64,000 bases of DNA from an uncultured Bacteroidales bacterium (GCA_902798425.1 CADBWR010000002.1:1-64000), one strand, 5' to 3'; shown: positions 28,066 through 36,085, numbered from the stretch's first letter. Notes: generated by a model from the letters alone, not told the origin. Translations and numbers: made by a program.

Positions 28066-28100
28066 CTACATTGCCTACATATCTTACATCCTACACTGAT
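28066..28100. repeat. Short direct repeats in the 27955-28376 gap
   Basis: The 422-bp space between two divergent glycosidase genes has no gene I can support. It holds both promoters, a poly-A/T stretch near 28029-28055, two copies of TTGCCTACAT followed by CTTACATCCTACA here, the 21-bp-period palindrome array at 28179-28235 and a dispersed-repeat copy at 28257-28290. A 72-codon frame at 28029-28247 covers the array but has no promoter, no recognisable family and a sequence forced by the repeats. Confidence 0.45.
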
Positions 28101-28178
28101 TATCAGATAGTTGTATTATGTAAGCAAATGATAGAGATGTGGGCAAGCAATTATAAGGTGGGCAAGGTCACGAAGTTT

Positions 28179-28235
28179 TTCCACACCATGGAAAAGTTCT
28201 TCCAGGCTGTGGAAAGATTTTTCCAGGCTGTGGAA
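28179..28235. repeat. Three tandem 15-bp palindromic units with exact 21-bp period
   Basis: TTCCA-N5-TGGAA occurs at 28179-28193 (spacer CACCA), 28200-28214 and 28221-28235 (both GGCTG). The start-to-start distance is 21 bp both times. Every unit is a 5-bp inverted repeat, so each could be a dimer site, and 21 bp places all on the same face of the helix. In translation the same DNA gives a seven-residue repeat (FFHTMEK, FFQAVER, FFQAVEC). It may be an operator array or a genome-wide palindromic repeat. Confidence 0.75.
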
Positions 28236-28256
28236 TGTGCTGAATGATATATAAAG

Positions 28257-28290
28257 TTTACGCCTCAAACCCTGTCCCTCTGATTGACGC
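28257..28290 (+). repeat. Dispersed repeat, copy 1 (diverged)
   Basis: TTTACGCCT followed directly by CAAACCCTGTCCCTCTGATTGAC, the two blocks also seen at 30514-30564 and 33627-33693, with several differences. It lies between the divergent GH105-GH106 and six-hairpin genes. Confidence 0.6.
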
Positions 28291-28361
28291 AGAGCTATAA
28301 GAAGAATAGCTAATTATACCAAATTTTACTGCAAAGATGCGTATTATTGAGCAGAAATGAG

Positions 28362-28369
28362 TATCTTTG
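28362..28369 (+). promoter_or_regulatory. -7 promoter element very close to the six-hairpin glycosidase start
   Basis: TATCTTTG ends 7 bp before the ATG at 28377. Transcription would begin at or within a few bases of the start codon, so the mRNA may be leaderless. It also excludes the longer start at 28347. Confidence 0.5.
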
Positions 28370-28376
28370 TGGCGAA

Positions 28377-30509
28377 ATGAATACACTGAGAATACTTTTA
28401 TCTTACATTGCCATACTGGCCACACTTGGTGTGCAGGGTGCTCCGATAGACAGGAAGGCTTTGGTAGAGCGTCATAATCCTTTGGTGACGAGTGTTGACA
28501 CTTTGGCGTCACTGAGTGTCGGAAACGGACATTTTGCCTTTACGACAGACGTCACAGGACTGCAGACATTTCCAGAGTATTACCGTCATGGTGTGCCCCT
28601 CGGAACACAGAGCGAATGGGGTTGGCACAGTTTTGACAATCCCCAGAACTTGAGGATTGAGGAGTCGTATAAGATGGAGGACTTCGGACATGGACACAGA
28701 GAACTCTATGCAACAGTATTTAAGGAGCAGGGTAGGGCACGCGATGCAGCCAACTGGTATAGGAGCAATCCTCACAGGATGCACTTGGGATGTGTCGGAT
28801 TGGAGGCGGACGGACTTGCTCCGAAGGATGTCAGGGATGCCCGGCAGAAGTTGGATATGTGGAATGGCATGATAACTGCTGTCTTCAAAGCGAAGGGTGT
28901 TAGTTATTCTGTTAAGACGGTATGCCACCCGGAAAGAGATATGGTGGCAGGAGTAGTGGTAACAACCAACAAAGGTCAGGCCGCTATCAATATGCGTTTT
29001 GCTTATCCTACAGGACTGCATAGCGACGATGCCTGCGAGTGGAAACAGAACGACAAGCACCAGACGGAATTGGTGAAAATGGCAAAGGGACATGCTCTAC
29101 TCAAAAGAACGCTCGACAAGACAACCTATTTCATCTCTATCACATGGGAAGGGAATGCAGAACTGAAAGAGAAAGAAAGGAACTACTGGGTCTTGTCTGC
29201 TGATGGCAAGCAACTGACATATACCTGCGAATTCTTGAGAGAACAGCAGGAACAAGGGGGTGAGACCTTCGACTCTGTCAGGCAGAAGACTGCCGACTAC
29301 TGGCATAGATTCTGGACAGAGGGAGCAGCCGTGGACTTCTCCCTTTGCAAAGACGGAAGGGCGAAAGAACTGGAGCGCCGAGTGGTGTTGAGCCAGTATC
29401 TGCTTGCCATACAATGCTGCGGTAATACTCCACCCCAGGAGACAGGACTGACCTATAATTCATGGTTTGGAAAATTCCATATGGAGATGATATGGTGGCA
29501 TCAGTCTTGGCTACCTCTGTGGGGCCACGAGAAATTGTTGGCACGCACCTTGAGATGGTATGTCAGCGCTGAGTCCAAAGCACGCGAAATCGCTATGCGA
29601 CAAGGTTTTCAAGGTGTCAGATGGATGAAGATGACAGACCCCAGCGGAGAAGAGGCTCCATCGAAGGTGGGCAGCTACCTGATATGGCAACAGCCACACC
29701 TGATATACCTTGCAGAACTGGTATATAGAAATCTGTCTGCAGCGGAGAGGAAAGAGCTGTTGCTGACGTATGGAAGACTTATCGACGAGACAGCAGACTT
29801 CATGGCTGACATGGCAACATACGACGAGGCAAATAAGCGCTATATATTAAAAGGTGTCATACCGGCACAAGAGACCCTGAAGGCGTCTGTTACCTATAAC
29901 CCTCCATTCGAGTTGGCTTATTGGTATTATGGACTGAAGACAGCCAATCAATGGCGAGAAAGAAGGGGTCTGGAGCGGAAAAGTAAGTGGGATGATGTGA
30001 TTAACAAGCTGGCACCATTAGCTGCGGGAACGGGAGAGAATGGCGAAACGCTATATCTGGCTGCGGAGTCGGCTCCCGATACCTATAGCACCCTGGCACT
30101 CATCAGCGATCATCCTGCTGTGTTGGGTGCTGTCGGCATACTGCCTAAGAGCAGACTGGTGGATGACCGCATCATGAAACAAACCAGCGACTGGATTTGG
30201 AAAGGTTGGAACTGGAACAAGGCATGGGGATGGGACTACCCCATGGTGGCGATGAATGCAGCACGCCTTGGAGAACCCTCTAAAGCTGTCGATGCCTTGT
30301 TAATGGACAAGCGCACCAATACCTACCTGAAGAATGGACATAACTACCAAGATAGCCGTCTGAGGTGTTACCTGCCTGGCAATGGCGGACTGCTGACGGC
30401 CGTCGCTATGATGTGTGCAGGCTGGGATGGTTGTACAGAGAGAAATCCTGGCTTCCCCCAAGACGGGAGATGGAATGTCCGGTGGGAAGGACTGCAGAAG
30501 ATGCCATGA
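28377..30509 (+). CDS. Exported six-hairpin (alpha/alpha)6 glycosidase, family not assigned
   Basis: A 710-residue protein with a signal peptide (about residues 1-21, ending LGVQGA). The N-terminal part is a beta-sandwich starting with LASLSVGNGHFAFTTDVTGL and the C-terminal part an (alpha/alpha)6 barrel with MIWWHQSWLPLWGHEKLLARTL-like segments, FQGVRWMKMTDPSG, IWQQPHLIYLAE and WGWDYPMVAMNAARLG. This architecture is that of clan GH-L and related six-hairpin enzymes (GH65, GH95 and relatives), but I cannot place it in a numbered family. A conserved glutamate in IPAQETLK and the MTDPSG(E)E segment are candidate acids. Its place between rhamnogalacturonan enzymes suggests an alpha-glycosidase for a pectin side chain. 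Start chosen at 28377 because of the signal peptide and promoter. Dispersed-repeat copies flank it on both sides. Confidence 0.8.
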   Translation: MNTLRILLSYIAILATLGVQGAPIDRKALVERHNPLVTSVDTLASLSVGNGHFAFTTDVTGLQTFPEYYRHGVPLGTQSEWGWHSFDNPQNLRIEESYKMEDFGHGHRELYATVFKEQGRARDAANWYRSNPHRMHLGCVGLEADGLAPKDVRDARQKLDMWNGMITAVFKAKGVSYSVKTVCHPERDMVAGVVVTTNKGQAAINMRFAYPTGLHSDDACEWKQNDKHQTELVKMAKGHALLKRTLDKTTYFISITWEGNAELKEKERNYWVLSADGKQLTYTCEFLREQQEQGGETFDSVRQKTADYWHRFWTEGAAVDFSLCKDGRAKELERRVVLSQYLLAIQCCGNTPPQETGLTYNSWFGKFHMEMIWWHQSWLPLWGHEKLLARTLRWYVSAESKAREIAMRQGFQGVRWMKMTDPSGEEAPSKVGSYLIWQQPHLIYLAELVYRNLSAAERKELLLTYGRLIDETADFMADMATYDEANKRYILKGVIPAQETLKASVTYNPPFELAYWYYGLKTANQWRERRGLERKSKWDDVINKLAPLAAGTGENGETLYLAAESAPDTYSTLALISDHPAVLGAVGILPKSRLVDDRIMKQTSDWIWKGWNWNKAWGWDYPMVAMNAARLGEPSKAVDALLMDKRTNTYLKNGHNYQDSRLRCYLPGNGGLLTAVAMMCAGWDGCTERNPGFPQDGRWNVRWEGLQKMP

Positions 30510-30513
30510 GGAA

Positions 30514-30564
30514 ATAAGATTCACGCCTAATGCTTGCATCAATCAAACCTGTCCCTTTGATTGA
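30514..30564 (+). repeat. Dispersed repeat, copy 2, with a 9-bp-stem palindrome
   Basis: Block ATAAGATTCACGCCTAATGC-TTG (30514-30536) matches 33647-33669 with one difference. It is followed by TCAATCAAA-CCTGTCCC-TTTGATTGA (30539-30564), a perfect 9-bp inverted repeat around the conserved CCTGTCCC loop. It lies in the 59 bp between two convergent genes (ends 30509 and 30569) and may act as a two-way terminator. Confidence 0.8.
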
Positions 30565-30568
30565 CCGG

Positions 30569-31390
30569 TTAGTTCTTCTCCGTCATGTAGCGCCAATAGC
30601 GGCGGGGCATGTCGTTGAGTTGTTTCCGGGGGTTGATGCGCTCGCGGATACAGATGGCCTTGAAGTAGGTGCGCCAAAGATCCTGGAATAGTTGGTCGTC
30701 GGTGCTTAGCACGGCAGGGTCGAGCTTGCCGTTAGTGAGGTCAAAGGGAACCGAGGATTCGTCCTCAAAGGTAATGCGGACGACATCGCCTTTTTGTTTG
30801 TTGGCTGAAAGGAGAGATGAATCTGACTGGGCAGAGGAGGAACTGCCATAGTAGTAGCCATAATGCCGGCGGGCATCGTAGATGAGCCACGACTGGTCGT
30901 TGAAACGGTCCTGGAAGTGGTCGATGATGAGTGGCAGCACATTGTGGTCGGGTGCGACGACGGCGAGGTAGGTGCCGTCTTTGGCCTTCTGGAACCGTAT
31001 GAACTGCTTCATGCGCTGTTCTTCGTGGAGCACGCAGCGACAGGTATTGCGCACGAAGAGCACGTCGGGGTCGGAGACATTGTGGGAGAGATCCTTACCC
31101 GTTAGGAACACCTTATATATATAGTTGAACAGTGGCTGGTTGAGCATCCGTTCTTCCGACATCCAACTGATGCTGATGATGTGCAGAGCCTCACGCGACA
31201 GGTGCTTCTCCAGACCCTTCCAAACACGGGCGGCCTTCGCCTCGTCGGTCACCACGCGGTGGGGCTCGTCGGCAAACAGCGGCAGTTGCTCGCCATCAGT
31301 CAACAACTGCGGCTGCTGATGAAAGGCGAAACTGTCGAACACGGCCGTCAGGAGTCCGTCTAGTGTATTGTCGAAGATATATGTCGTCAT
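30569..31390 (-). CDS. TIGR03915-family putative DNA metabolism protein
   Basis: A cytoplasmic protein of 273 residues that matches the TIGR03915/DUF4130 family, described as a probable DNA metabolism protein and found next to the TIGR03916 radical SAM protein, as here. Features are the opening YIFDNTLDGLLTAVFDSF, the central RTCRCVLHEEQRMKQFIRF-like segment (here RNTCRCVLHEEQRMKQFI) and the closing RINPRKQLNDMPRRYWRYMTEK, in which the basic residues suggest nucleic-acid contact. The exact reaction is not known. It starts 18 bp after the radical SAM gene and is the last gene of the three-gene repair cassette. The palindromic repeat at 30539 follows its stop. Confidence 0.88.
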   Translation of the reverse strand: MTTYIFDNTLDGLLTAVFDSFAFHQQPQLLTDGEQLPLFADEPHRVVTDEAKAARVWKGLEKHLSREALHIISISWMSEERMLNQPLFNYIYKVFLTGKDLSHNVSDPDVLFVRNTCRCVLHEEQRMKQFIRFQKAKDGTYLAVVAPDHNVLPLIIDHFQDRFNDQSWLIYDARRHYGYYYGSSSSAQSDSSLLSANKQKGDVVRITFEDESSVPFDLTNGKLDPAVLSTDDQLFQDLWRTYFKAICIRERINPRKQLNDMPRRYWRYMTEKN

Positions 31391-31408
31391 CGTGCGTAAG
31401 CCAATTCT

Positions 31409-32701
31409 TCAGTCTTCACTAAATTCCAGCGTCAGTTGCTGTTCTGCCGCCGCCCGCTTCTGCTGTGCCTTCGAAAGTAGCAGGGGGCGCAGTCGCTCAG
31501 GATGCAGTTCGTTGATACCCACGATGGGCTGCGAGAAGTTGCTGGTCAGTTCGCCACAGGTAATGAAATACTTTGCCTTCTTCATCACCACGCCCATCTT
31601 CTTCAGGTGGTAGGACGTGATGCGGTTGAAGCGGCGTGAGTTGACGATGAGCACGGCAGAGCGCACCCCGATGCCCGGTACACGGAGGATGCGCTCATAG
31701 TCATCGCGGTTGATGTCAACGGGGAAGTATTCCGGATGGCGCAGTGCCCAACCGAGTTTCGGGTCTACCTCCAGATCGAGATGCGAGTGGGCATCGTCCA
31801 CAATCTCGTCAACATCGAAATGGTAGAAGCGCATAAGCCAGTCAGCCTGGTAGAGCCGGTTCTCGCGCACCAGTGGCGGCTGCTTCAGGACGGGCAGTCG
31901 GGGGTCGCAGGTGTTCACGCTGATGTAGCCGCTGTAATAGACGCGCCGCATGGTGGGCTGCTGATACATGGCTGACGACATGCGCAGAATGTCGAGGTCG
32001 GTCTCCTGCGTAGCACCGACAATCATCTGGGTCGATTGTCCGGCAGGCACGAAGCGCGGGGCGTGGCGATATTTCTTCCGGTCCTCCTTATTCTCCAGCA
32101 CGCCCTGCTGAATTTGCTTCATGGGCAGGAAGACGCTCTGGTGGTCCTTTTCGGGTGCTAAGAATTTGAGCGACTCTTCTTTCGGTATCTCAATGTTGAT
32201 GCTCATGCGGTCGGCATAGCGGCCGGCCTCTGTCAGCATCTCTTGCGAGGCTCCGGGGATGGTCTTCAGGTGTATGTAACCATTGAAACGATGTACTGTC
32301 CGGAGGTCGCGTACGATGGCCACCAGCCGTTCCATCGTATAGTCGGGCGTGCGCACCACACCACTCGACAGGAACAGTCCCTCGATGTAGTTACGGCGGT
32401 AGAACTCCATCACAATCTCCTCCAGTTCCGAGACGCTGAGCGTGGCCCTGGGAATGTCGTTGGAGCGGCGGTTCACGCAGTAGGCACAGTCGTAGCGGCA
32501 GTGGTTGGTAAGCATCACTTTGAGCAGCGAGATGCAGCGCCCGTCGTCGGCAAACGAGTGGCAGATTCCCACGCCGCCAACGGTGTTGCCTACCATGCCC
32601 TGTTTGCCCTTGCGCACAGTACCGCTGGAGGAGCACGACACGTCGTACTTCGCCGACTCTGCGAGAATGCGCAGTCTCACCATGGTTTTTTCTGTTAACA
32701 T
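31409..32701 (-). CDS. Putative DNA modification/repair radical SAM protein (TIGR03916)
   Basis: A 430-residue cytoplasmic enzyme. The radical SAM cluster motif CRYDCAYC (Cys68, Cys72, Cys75) binds a [4Fe-4S] cluster and S-adenosylmethionine. The N-terminus has the family's YDVSCSSSG and GICHSFADDGRCISLLK. The C-terminal part has a helix-hairpin-helix DNA-binding motif (RVPGIGVRSAVLIVNSRRF, about 355-375). The family is annotated as DNA modification or repair protein and is paired with TIGR03915; the lesion or base it acts on is unknown to me. The start MLTEKTMVRL could also be the internal MVRL. It lies 28 bp after the AlkZ-related gene and 18 bp before its TIGR03915 partner, so the three are probably one operon. 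Confidence 0.92.
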   Translation of the reverse strand: MLTEKTMVRLRILAESAKYDVSCSSSGTVRKGKQGMVGNTVGGVGICHSFADDGRCISLLKVMLTNHCRYDCAYCVNRRSNDIPRATLSVSELEEIVMEFYRRNYIEGLFLSSGVVRTPDYTMERLVAIVRDLRTVHRFNGYIHLKTIPGASQEMLTEAGRYADRMSINIEIPKEESLKFLAPEKDHQSVFLPMKQIQQGVLENKEDRKKYRHAPRFVPAGQSTQMIVGATQETDLDILRMSSAMYQQPTMRRVYYSGYISVNTCDPRLPVLKQPPLVRENRLYQADWLMRFYHFDVDEIVDDAHSHLDLEVDPKLGWALRHPEYFPVDINRDDYERILRVPGIGVRSAVLIVNSRRFNRITSYHLKKMGVVMKKAKYFITCGELTSNFSQPIVGINELHPERLRPLLLSKAQQKRAAAEQQLTLEFSED

Positions 32702-32729
32702 CGGTAACTAAAATGAACTAATGCCGGCG

Positions 32730-33395
32730 TCAGCCTAAGAGTTTCTCTATCTGGCGGTCAGTGGCGGTGGGGAGAATGGTATGGAAGTGGCCCTTGAGGC
32801 AGTCGTAGGACTGTTGTGGTGTGCGGTCTGTGGTGCAGGCCTCACGGCCAAGTAGGACTTCAGGCGTTGTGAGCAGCGACCAGCCCCAGCCGTATTCATG
32901 TCCGTGCCGGTCGGTGGGATAGACGAAGTCCTCGGTAACGATGTGGCCCCCCATCTGCAGGCGGGTGATGTAGCCATCGAAGCGGCTGCGCATCTTAGGT
33001 CCGTCAAAGCCACAGACGGCACGCAGTTCGCGGGTGATGAGACTGCCCTGTTCGCGGAGCATCGTAAGGATGGCATCCTCGATGGTACCCTCGTCGGGTT
33101 GCGGATGACGACTGCGCCGGTAGTTACAGAAGTCGGGCCACCACGCACGGCTGACGAATCCCGCTTTACCGGCAAAGAACTTGCCATAGACACAGTTGCC
33201 CTCGGTGACAATTTCGCCCTTCCACTTCCACAACGGCCAGTCCCACCCGCCATCGGGCAGCACCACATAGCGGCAGTCGTCAGCCACCACTTCTTCTGCA
33301 GAGAAACCTGTCACACCACCATCGAGCAGCGGCAGGAAACCTATCTGCTGGATATATGCCATCAACTCTGCTGCAGTATAAATCTCTTTCATCAT
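32730..33395 (-). CDS. AlkZ-related DNA-repair-like protein
   Basis: The 221-residue protein starts at MMKEIYTAAELMAYI (33395 or 33392). The reading frame is open up to 33500, but that extension would overlap the TACCTTTG element at 33418-33425, so it is rejected. The segment GGWDWPLWKWKGEI and the following FFAGKAGFVSRAWWPDFCNYRRS are conserved in short Bacteroidota proteins annotated as AlkZ-related, and a winged-helix region (DAILTMLREQGSLITRELRAVCG, here as read) fits that. AlkZ/YcaQ proteins are DNA glycosylases that unhook crosslinks, but the catalytic QxQ/QxD motif of AlkZ was not seen, so a DNA-binding or damage-recognition role is as likely. It is the first gene of the repair cassette. 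Confidence 0.75.
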   Translation of the reverse strand: MMKEIYTAAELMAYIQQIGFLPLLDGGVTGFSAEEVVADDCRYVVLPDGGWDWPLWKWKGEIVTEGNCVYGKFFAGKAGFVSRAWWPDFCNYRRSRHPQPDEGTIEDAILTMLREQGSLITRELRAVCGFDGPKMRSRFDGYITRLQMGGHIVTEDFVYPTDRHGHEYGWGWSLLTTPEVLLGREACTTDRTPQQSYDCLKGHFHTILPTATDRQIEKLLG

Positions 33396-33417
33396 ACCTA
33401 TTCTGTATCTTCGGGTG

Positions 33418-33425
33418 CAAAGGTA
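33418..33425 (-). promoter_or_regulatory. -7 promoter element of the DNA repair cassette
   Basis: TACCTTTG on the minus strand, 22 bp before the start at 33395. Confidence 0.62.
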
Positions 33426-33524
33426 CAAAGTTTCTGCCAAATTTTTGTCGCTTTGTGAATTATTTTGTATATTTGCACAAAAACGTCTAGTGAACAACAA
33501 ACAAATGACGACAGAGATTAGCGC

Positions 33525-33626
33525 TCACTCATAGTGTCTGATTCTTACGTCAATACCTTCGCCTCTGAGTTGTGCGGGAACACCGCTGACATCCGTCTGT
33601 CCGTAGTGATAGGGAAACAACACCTT
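33525..33626 (-). pseudogene. 3' remnant of an MBL-fold metallo-hydrolase (UlaG-like) gene
   Basis: The minus strand reads KVLFPYHYGQTDVSGVPAQL and then RGEGIDVRIRHYE followed by TGA. This is the typical C-terminus of Bacteroidota MBL-fold metal-dependent hydrolases, with the conserved histidine and Tyr in PYHYGQTD. Only the last 33 codons remain; at 33626 the sequence changes to the dispersed repeat CAAACCTGTCCCTTTAATTGA and nothing of the upstream gene is present on that side. It has no start codon or promoter. The loss of the rest of the gene at exactly the repeat suggests that the repeat took part in a deletion or insertion. Confidence 0.75.
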
Positions 33627-33693
33627 CAAACCTGTCCCTTTAATTGATAAGATTCACGCCTCATGCTTGGTGAGATGAAGCATGAGGCGTGAA
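33627..33693 (+). repeat. Dispersed repeat, copy 3, with a perfect 16-bp-stem hairpin
   Basis: CAAACCTGTCCCTTTAATTGA is followed by ATAAGATTCACGCCTCATGC-TTG, the two blocks of copy 2 in the opposite order. The second block forms a perfect inverted repeat: TTCACGCCTCATGCTT (33653-33668), nine-base loop, AAGCATGAGGCGTGAA (33678-33693). It starts 26 bp beyond the GH2 stop at 33719 and may terminate that transcript, although no T run follows on the minus strand. Confidence 0.8.
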
Positions 33694-33718
33694 CACTGAT
33701 AGGAGGGTATGAGAAACC

Positions 33719-36085
33719 TTATTTCGTCTGTAACTTCGTCGTGACAGACTTGAAGGTTTTGGGAGCGGTGGTCAGCGTGATGGCAGAAGGCTTGGTGCCC
33801 GCACGCAGGATGACCATAGCCTGTCCTTGCCACAGGGAACGGTGGTTGGTGACGTTGAGCTCGTGACTGTTGATGTCGCCATTGGTGACGGCAATAATCT
33901 GTGCATCGCCACTGACCGAGAAGGTGAGCTCGTCCTGATAGGTCAGCACGGTGCGTCCCTTGGCATCGACAGCACGCAGGCGGATATGCTGCAGGTCCAT
34001 GCCGTCAGCCTGCCATTGGCTGTTGTCGGGTTCCGCCACAATCTTTACGGGTTTGCCCGTTGTCTCCAAGGCGTGGCGTGCAACGGCTTTGCCACCACGA
34101 TAGCCGACAGCTTCGAGGCGTCCTTTTTTGTAGCCTATGCCGTTCCATGTTATCTTGTTGCGCGATTTGGCATCCTTCGGATTGTCGCGACGTCCCAGGC
34201 TCTTGCCGTTGAGTAACAGTTCTACTTCATCGCAATTGGTATAGATGACGAGGTTGGCCTTAGAACCTTCAGGACGGTTCCAGAGTTCTGACTGGCGGTC
34301 GGTACCTGTGATGATGCCGTTCCACTCGACACCTGCGTTCTTGTCTTCCATCACAGAGAGACGCACCATGGGCTCGTCGGTGAAGAACGACTTCATGAAG
34401 TAAGCCTTGGGTTTGGCATTCAGCGAGATGTCGAAGACACCCTGTGCCCAACCTTTAGCAGGCCACCCCTGTGACTCGCCGAGGTAGTCGATGGCTCCCC
34501 AGTAAGCCAGTCCGATGACCTTGTCGAGGTTCATCTCGAAGTAGTTGGGACCCATTGCTGCTGTCGAGGCCTCGCTCTGGTAGAACGTCATCCAAGGAAA
34601 GCGTCGACCATCACCAGGAAAGTACATGTACCGATAGTTATAGGCCTGCACATCCGTCTGCATGGCCAGGTCGCAAGGCAGCGAGTCCGTCTCCCAGTTG
34701 CGGTAGCGCGGGTGCATGGCAACGGTGACGAGGCGTGTGGAGTCGTAGCGTTGCAGCACGGGGCGCATCATCTTATAACATGTCACACCAAAGTCGTTGA
34801 ATGGCTGGTTGGGGTCTTGCTGCAACTCATTGCCTAAGCTCCACAGCACCACGCTGGGAGAGTTGCGGTCGCGCTTGACCCACTCGGTGATATCCTGTGC
34901 CCAGTGGTTCATGAAAGGCACACGTCCACCTGTATGTTGCAGTGTCCACTTGTCATAGAGCTCGTCGACGACCAGGATGCCCAGACGGTCGCACAGTTCG
35001 ATGAACGAACGACTGTAAGGGTTGTGGCTGGTGCGGACATGGTTCATGCCAAACTGCTTCATCAGCTGCAGACGCTTCTCGATAGCACGAGGATAGGCTG
35101 CAGCACCCAGGGCACCTAAGGTGTGGTGGTTGGCATAGCCCTTGAGCAACACCTTCTTGCCATTCAGTTTCAGACCATAGTCAGGACCTATCTCAATGGT
35201 ACGGATGCCAAAGTGTTCGGCGTATTCGTCAGCCACGGAACCATCCTCGCGGAGTAGTTGGGCAACGGCCTTATAGAGCTTAGGCGACTCAGTGTCCCAC
35301 AGCTGGGCATTAGCAATCTCCATCTCAGGAACCTGCATCTCTAAGGTACGCGCCTGCGGGTTGCGCTTCTTGACGCCTGTTGTCTCTGCCACGAGGTTGC
35401 CGTCAGGGTCATAAATCATGACGTGCATGCGAACCTCCTTGGCTTTGGTGCGGTTGGTAAACTCTGCCGAGAGACTGACATAGCGGTTCTGGCGAGTGGT
35501 GATGTACAGCGGGTGACGCCCGAAGTAAAGGTCGGCAGGTGTGTTGACCAATTTGACGTCACGGAAGAGTCCGCCACCCGTGTACCAACGCGAGTTGAGT
35601 TCCTTCTGTGTGGAGGCCACGACGAGCAGTTCGTTAGGCTCTCCGTAGCGCAGCTGCTTGGTGATATCCAACTCGAAGCCCACATAGCCATAGTCCGTAC
35701 CGCCAATGCGTTGTCCGTTGAGGTAGACATCGCCCACCAGCATGATACCCTCGAAGTCGAGCAGTACACGACGGCCCTTGAGCGAGGCATCGGGGGTGAT
35801 GGTACGACGGTAGTAGCCCAGGCCCATCTCCTTGAAGCCGCGTGCCGAGAGACGTGACTTGATATTGGCAGCCACGTCCGTGTTGTCAGCCTTCTCGTCG
35901 GCTGCTGGCGGTACCCACGGCTGCGATATCTGGAAGTCGTGAGGTACGTTGATGGTTTCTACGTTGGTAAACTGTGCATCGCGGGAGAACTGCCAATCAT
36001 TATTCAGACATTGTGTCTGGCGGGGCTGGGCGATAAGCACCATAGCGGTGCAGAGAAGGAAAGGTAATAGGAATAGCCGTTTCAT
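33719..36085 (-). CDS. GH2-family exo-glycosidase (beta-galactosidase-like), exported
   Basis: A 788-residue protein with a signal peptide (MKRLFLLPFLLCTAMVLIAQ). It has the GH2 plan: sugar-binding jelly-roll (LNGQRIGGTDYGYVGFELDI), immunoglobulin-like domain, (beta/alpha)8 barrel and C-terminal immunoglobulin-like domains of the DUF4982 type (MDLQHIRLRAVDAKGR). The acid/base is the glutamate of LWSLGNELQQDP; the nucleophile is probably the glutamate of FYQSEAS. GH2 covers beta-galactosidase, beta-glucuronidase and others, and the sequence alone does not tell which. The start at 36085 is chosen over 36097 because its ATG overlaps the TGA of the aldo-keto reductase gene (ATGA), a coupled arrangement, and it gives a clean signal peptide. 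It is the third gene of the GH115 operon. Confidence 0.92.
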   Translation of the reverse strand: MKRLFLLPFLLCTAMVLIAQPRQTQCLNNDWQFSRDAQFTNVETINVPHDFQISQPWVPPAADEKADNTDVAANIKSRLSARGFKEMGLGYYRRTITPDASLKGRRVLLDFEGIMLVGDVYLNGQRIGGTDYGYVGFELDITKQLRYGEPNELLVVASTQKELNSRWYTGGGLFRDVKLVNTPADLYFGRHPLYITTRQNRYVSLSAEFTNRTKAKEVRMHVMIYDPDGNLVAETTGVKKRNPQARTLEMQVPEMEIANAQLWDTESPKLYKAVAQLLREDGSVADEYAEHFGIRTIEIGPDYGLKLNGKKVLLKGYANHHTLGALGAAAYPRAIEKRLQLMKQFGMNHVRTSHNPYSRSFIELCDRLGILVVDELYDKWTLQHTGGRVPFMNHWAQDITEWVKRDRNSPSVVLWSLGNELQQDPNQPFNDFGVTCYKMMRPVLQRYDSTRLVTVAMHPRYRNWETDSLPCDLAMQTDVQAYNYRYMYFPGDGRRFPWMTFYQSEASTAAMGPNYFEMNLDKVIGLAYWGAIDYLGESQGWPAKGWAQGVFDISLNAKPKAYFMKSFFTDEPMVRLSVMEDKNAGVEWNGIITGTDRQSELWNRPEGSKANLVIYTNCDEVELLLNGKSLGRRDNPKDAKSRNKITWNGIGYKKGRLEAVGYRGGKAVARHALETTGKPVKIVAEPDNSQWQADGMDLQHIRLRAVDAKGRTVLTYQDELTFSVSGDAQIIAVTNGDINSHELNVTNHRSLWQGQAMVILRAGTKPSAITLTTAPKTFKSVTTKLQTK

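Noticed and set aside
28029-28247. A 72-codon frame with seven-residue repeats (FFHTMEK-like)
   Set aside because: It has no promoter or ribosome-binding sequence and no family. Its repeat pattern follows from the 21-bp-period palindromes, and it lies in a low-complexity gap, so it was recorded as a DNA repeat.
33396-33500. N-terminal extension of the AlkZ-related protein
   Set aside because: It overlaps the TACCTTTG promoter element at 33418-33425 and has no match to the conserved start of the family.
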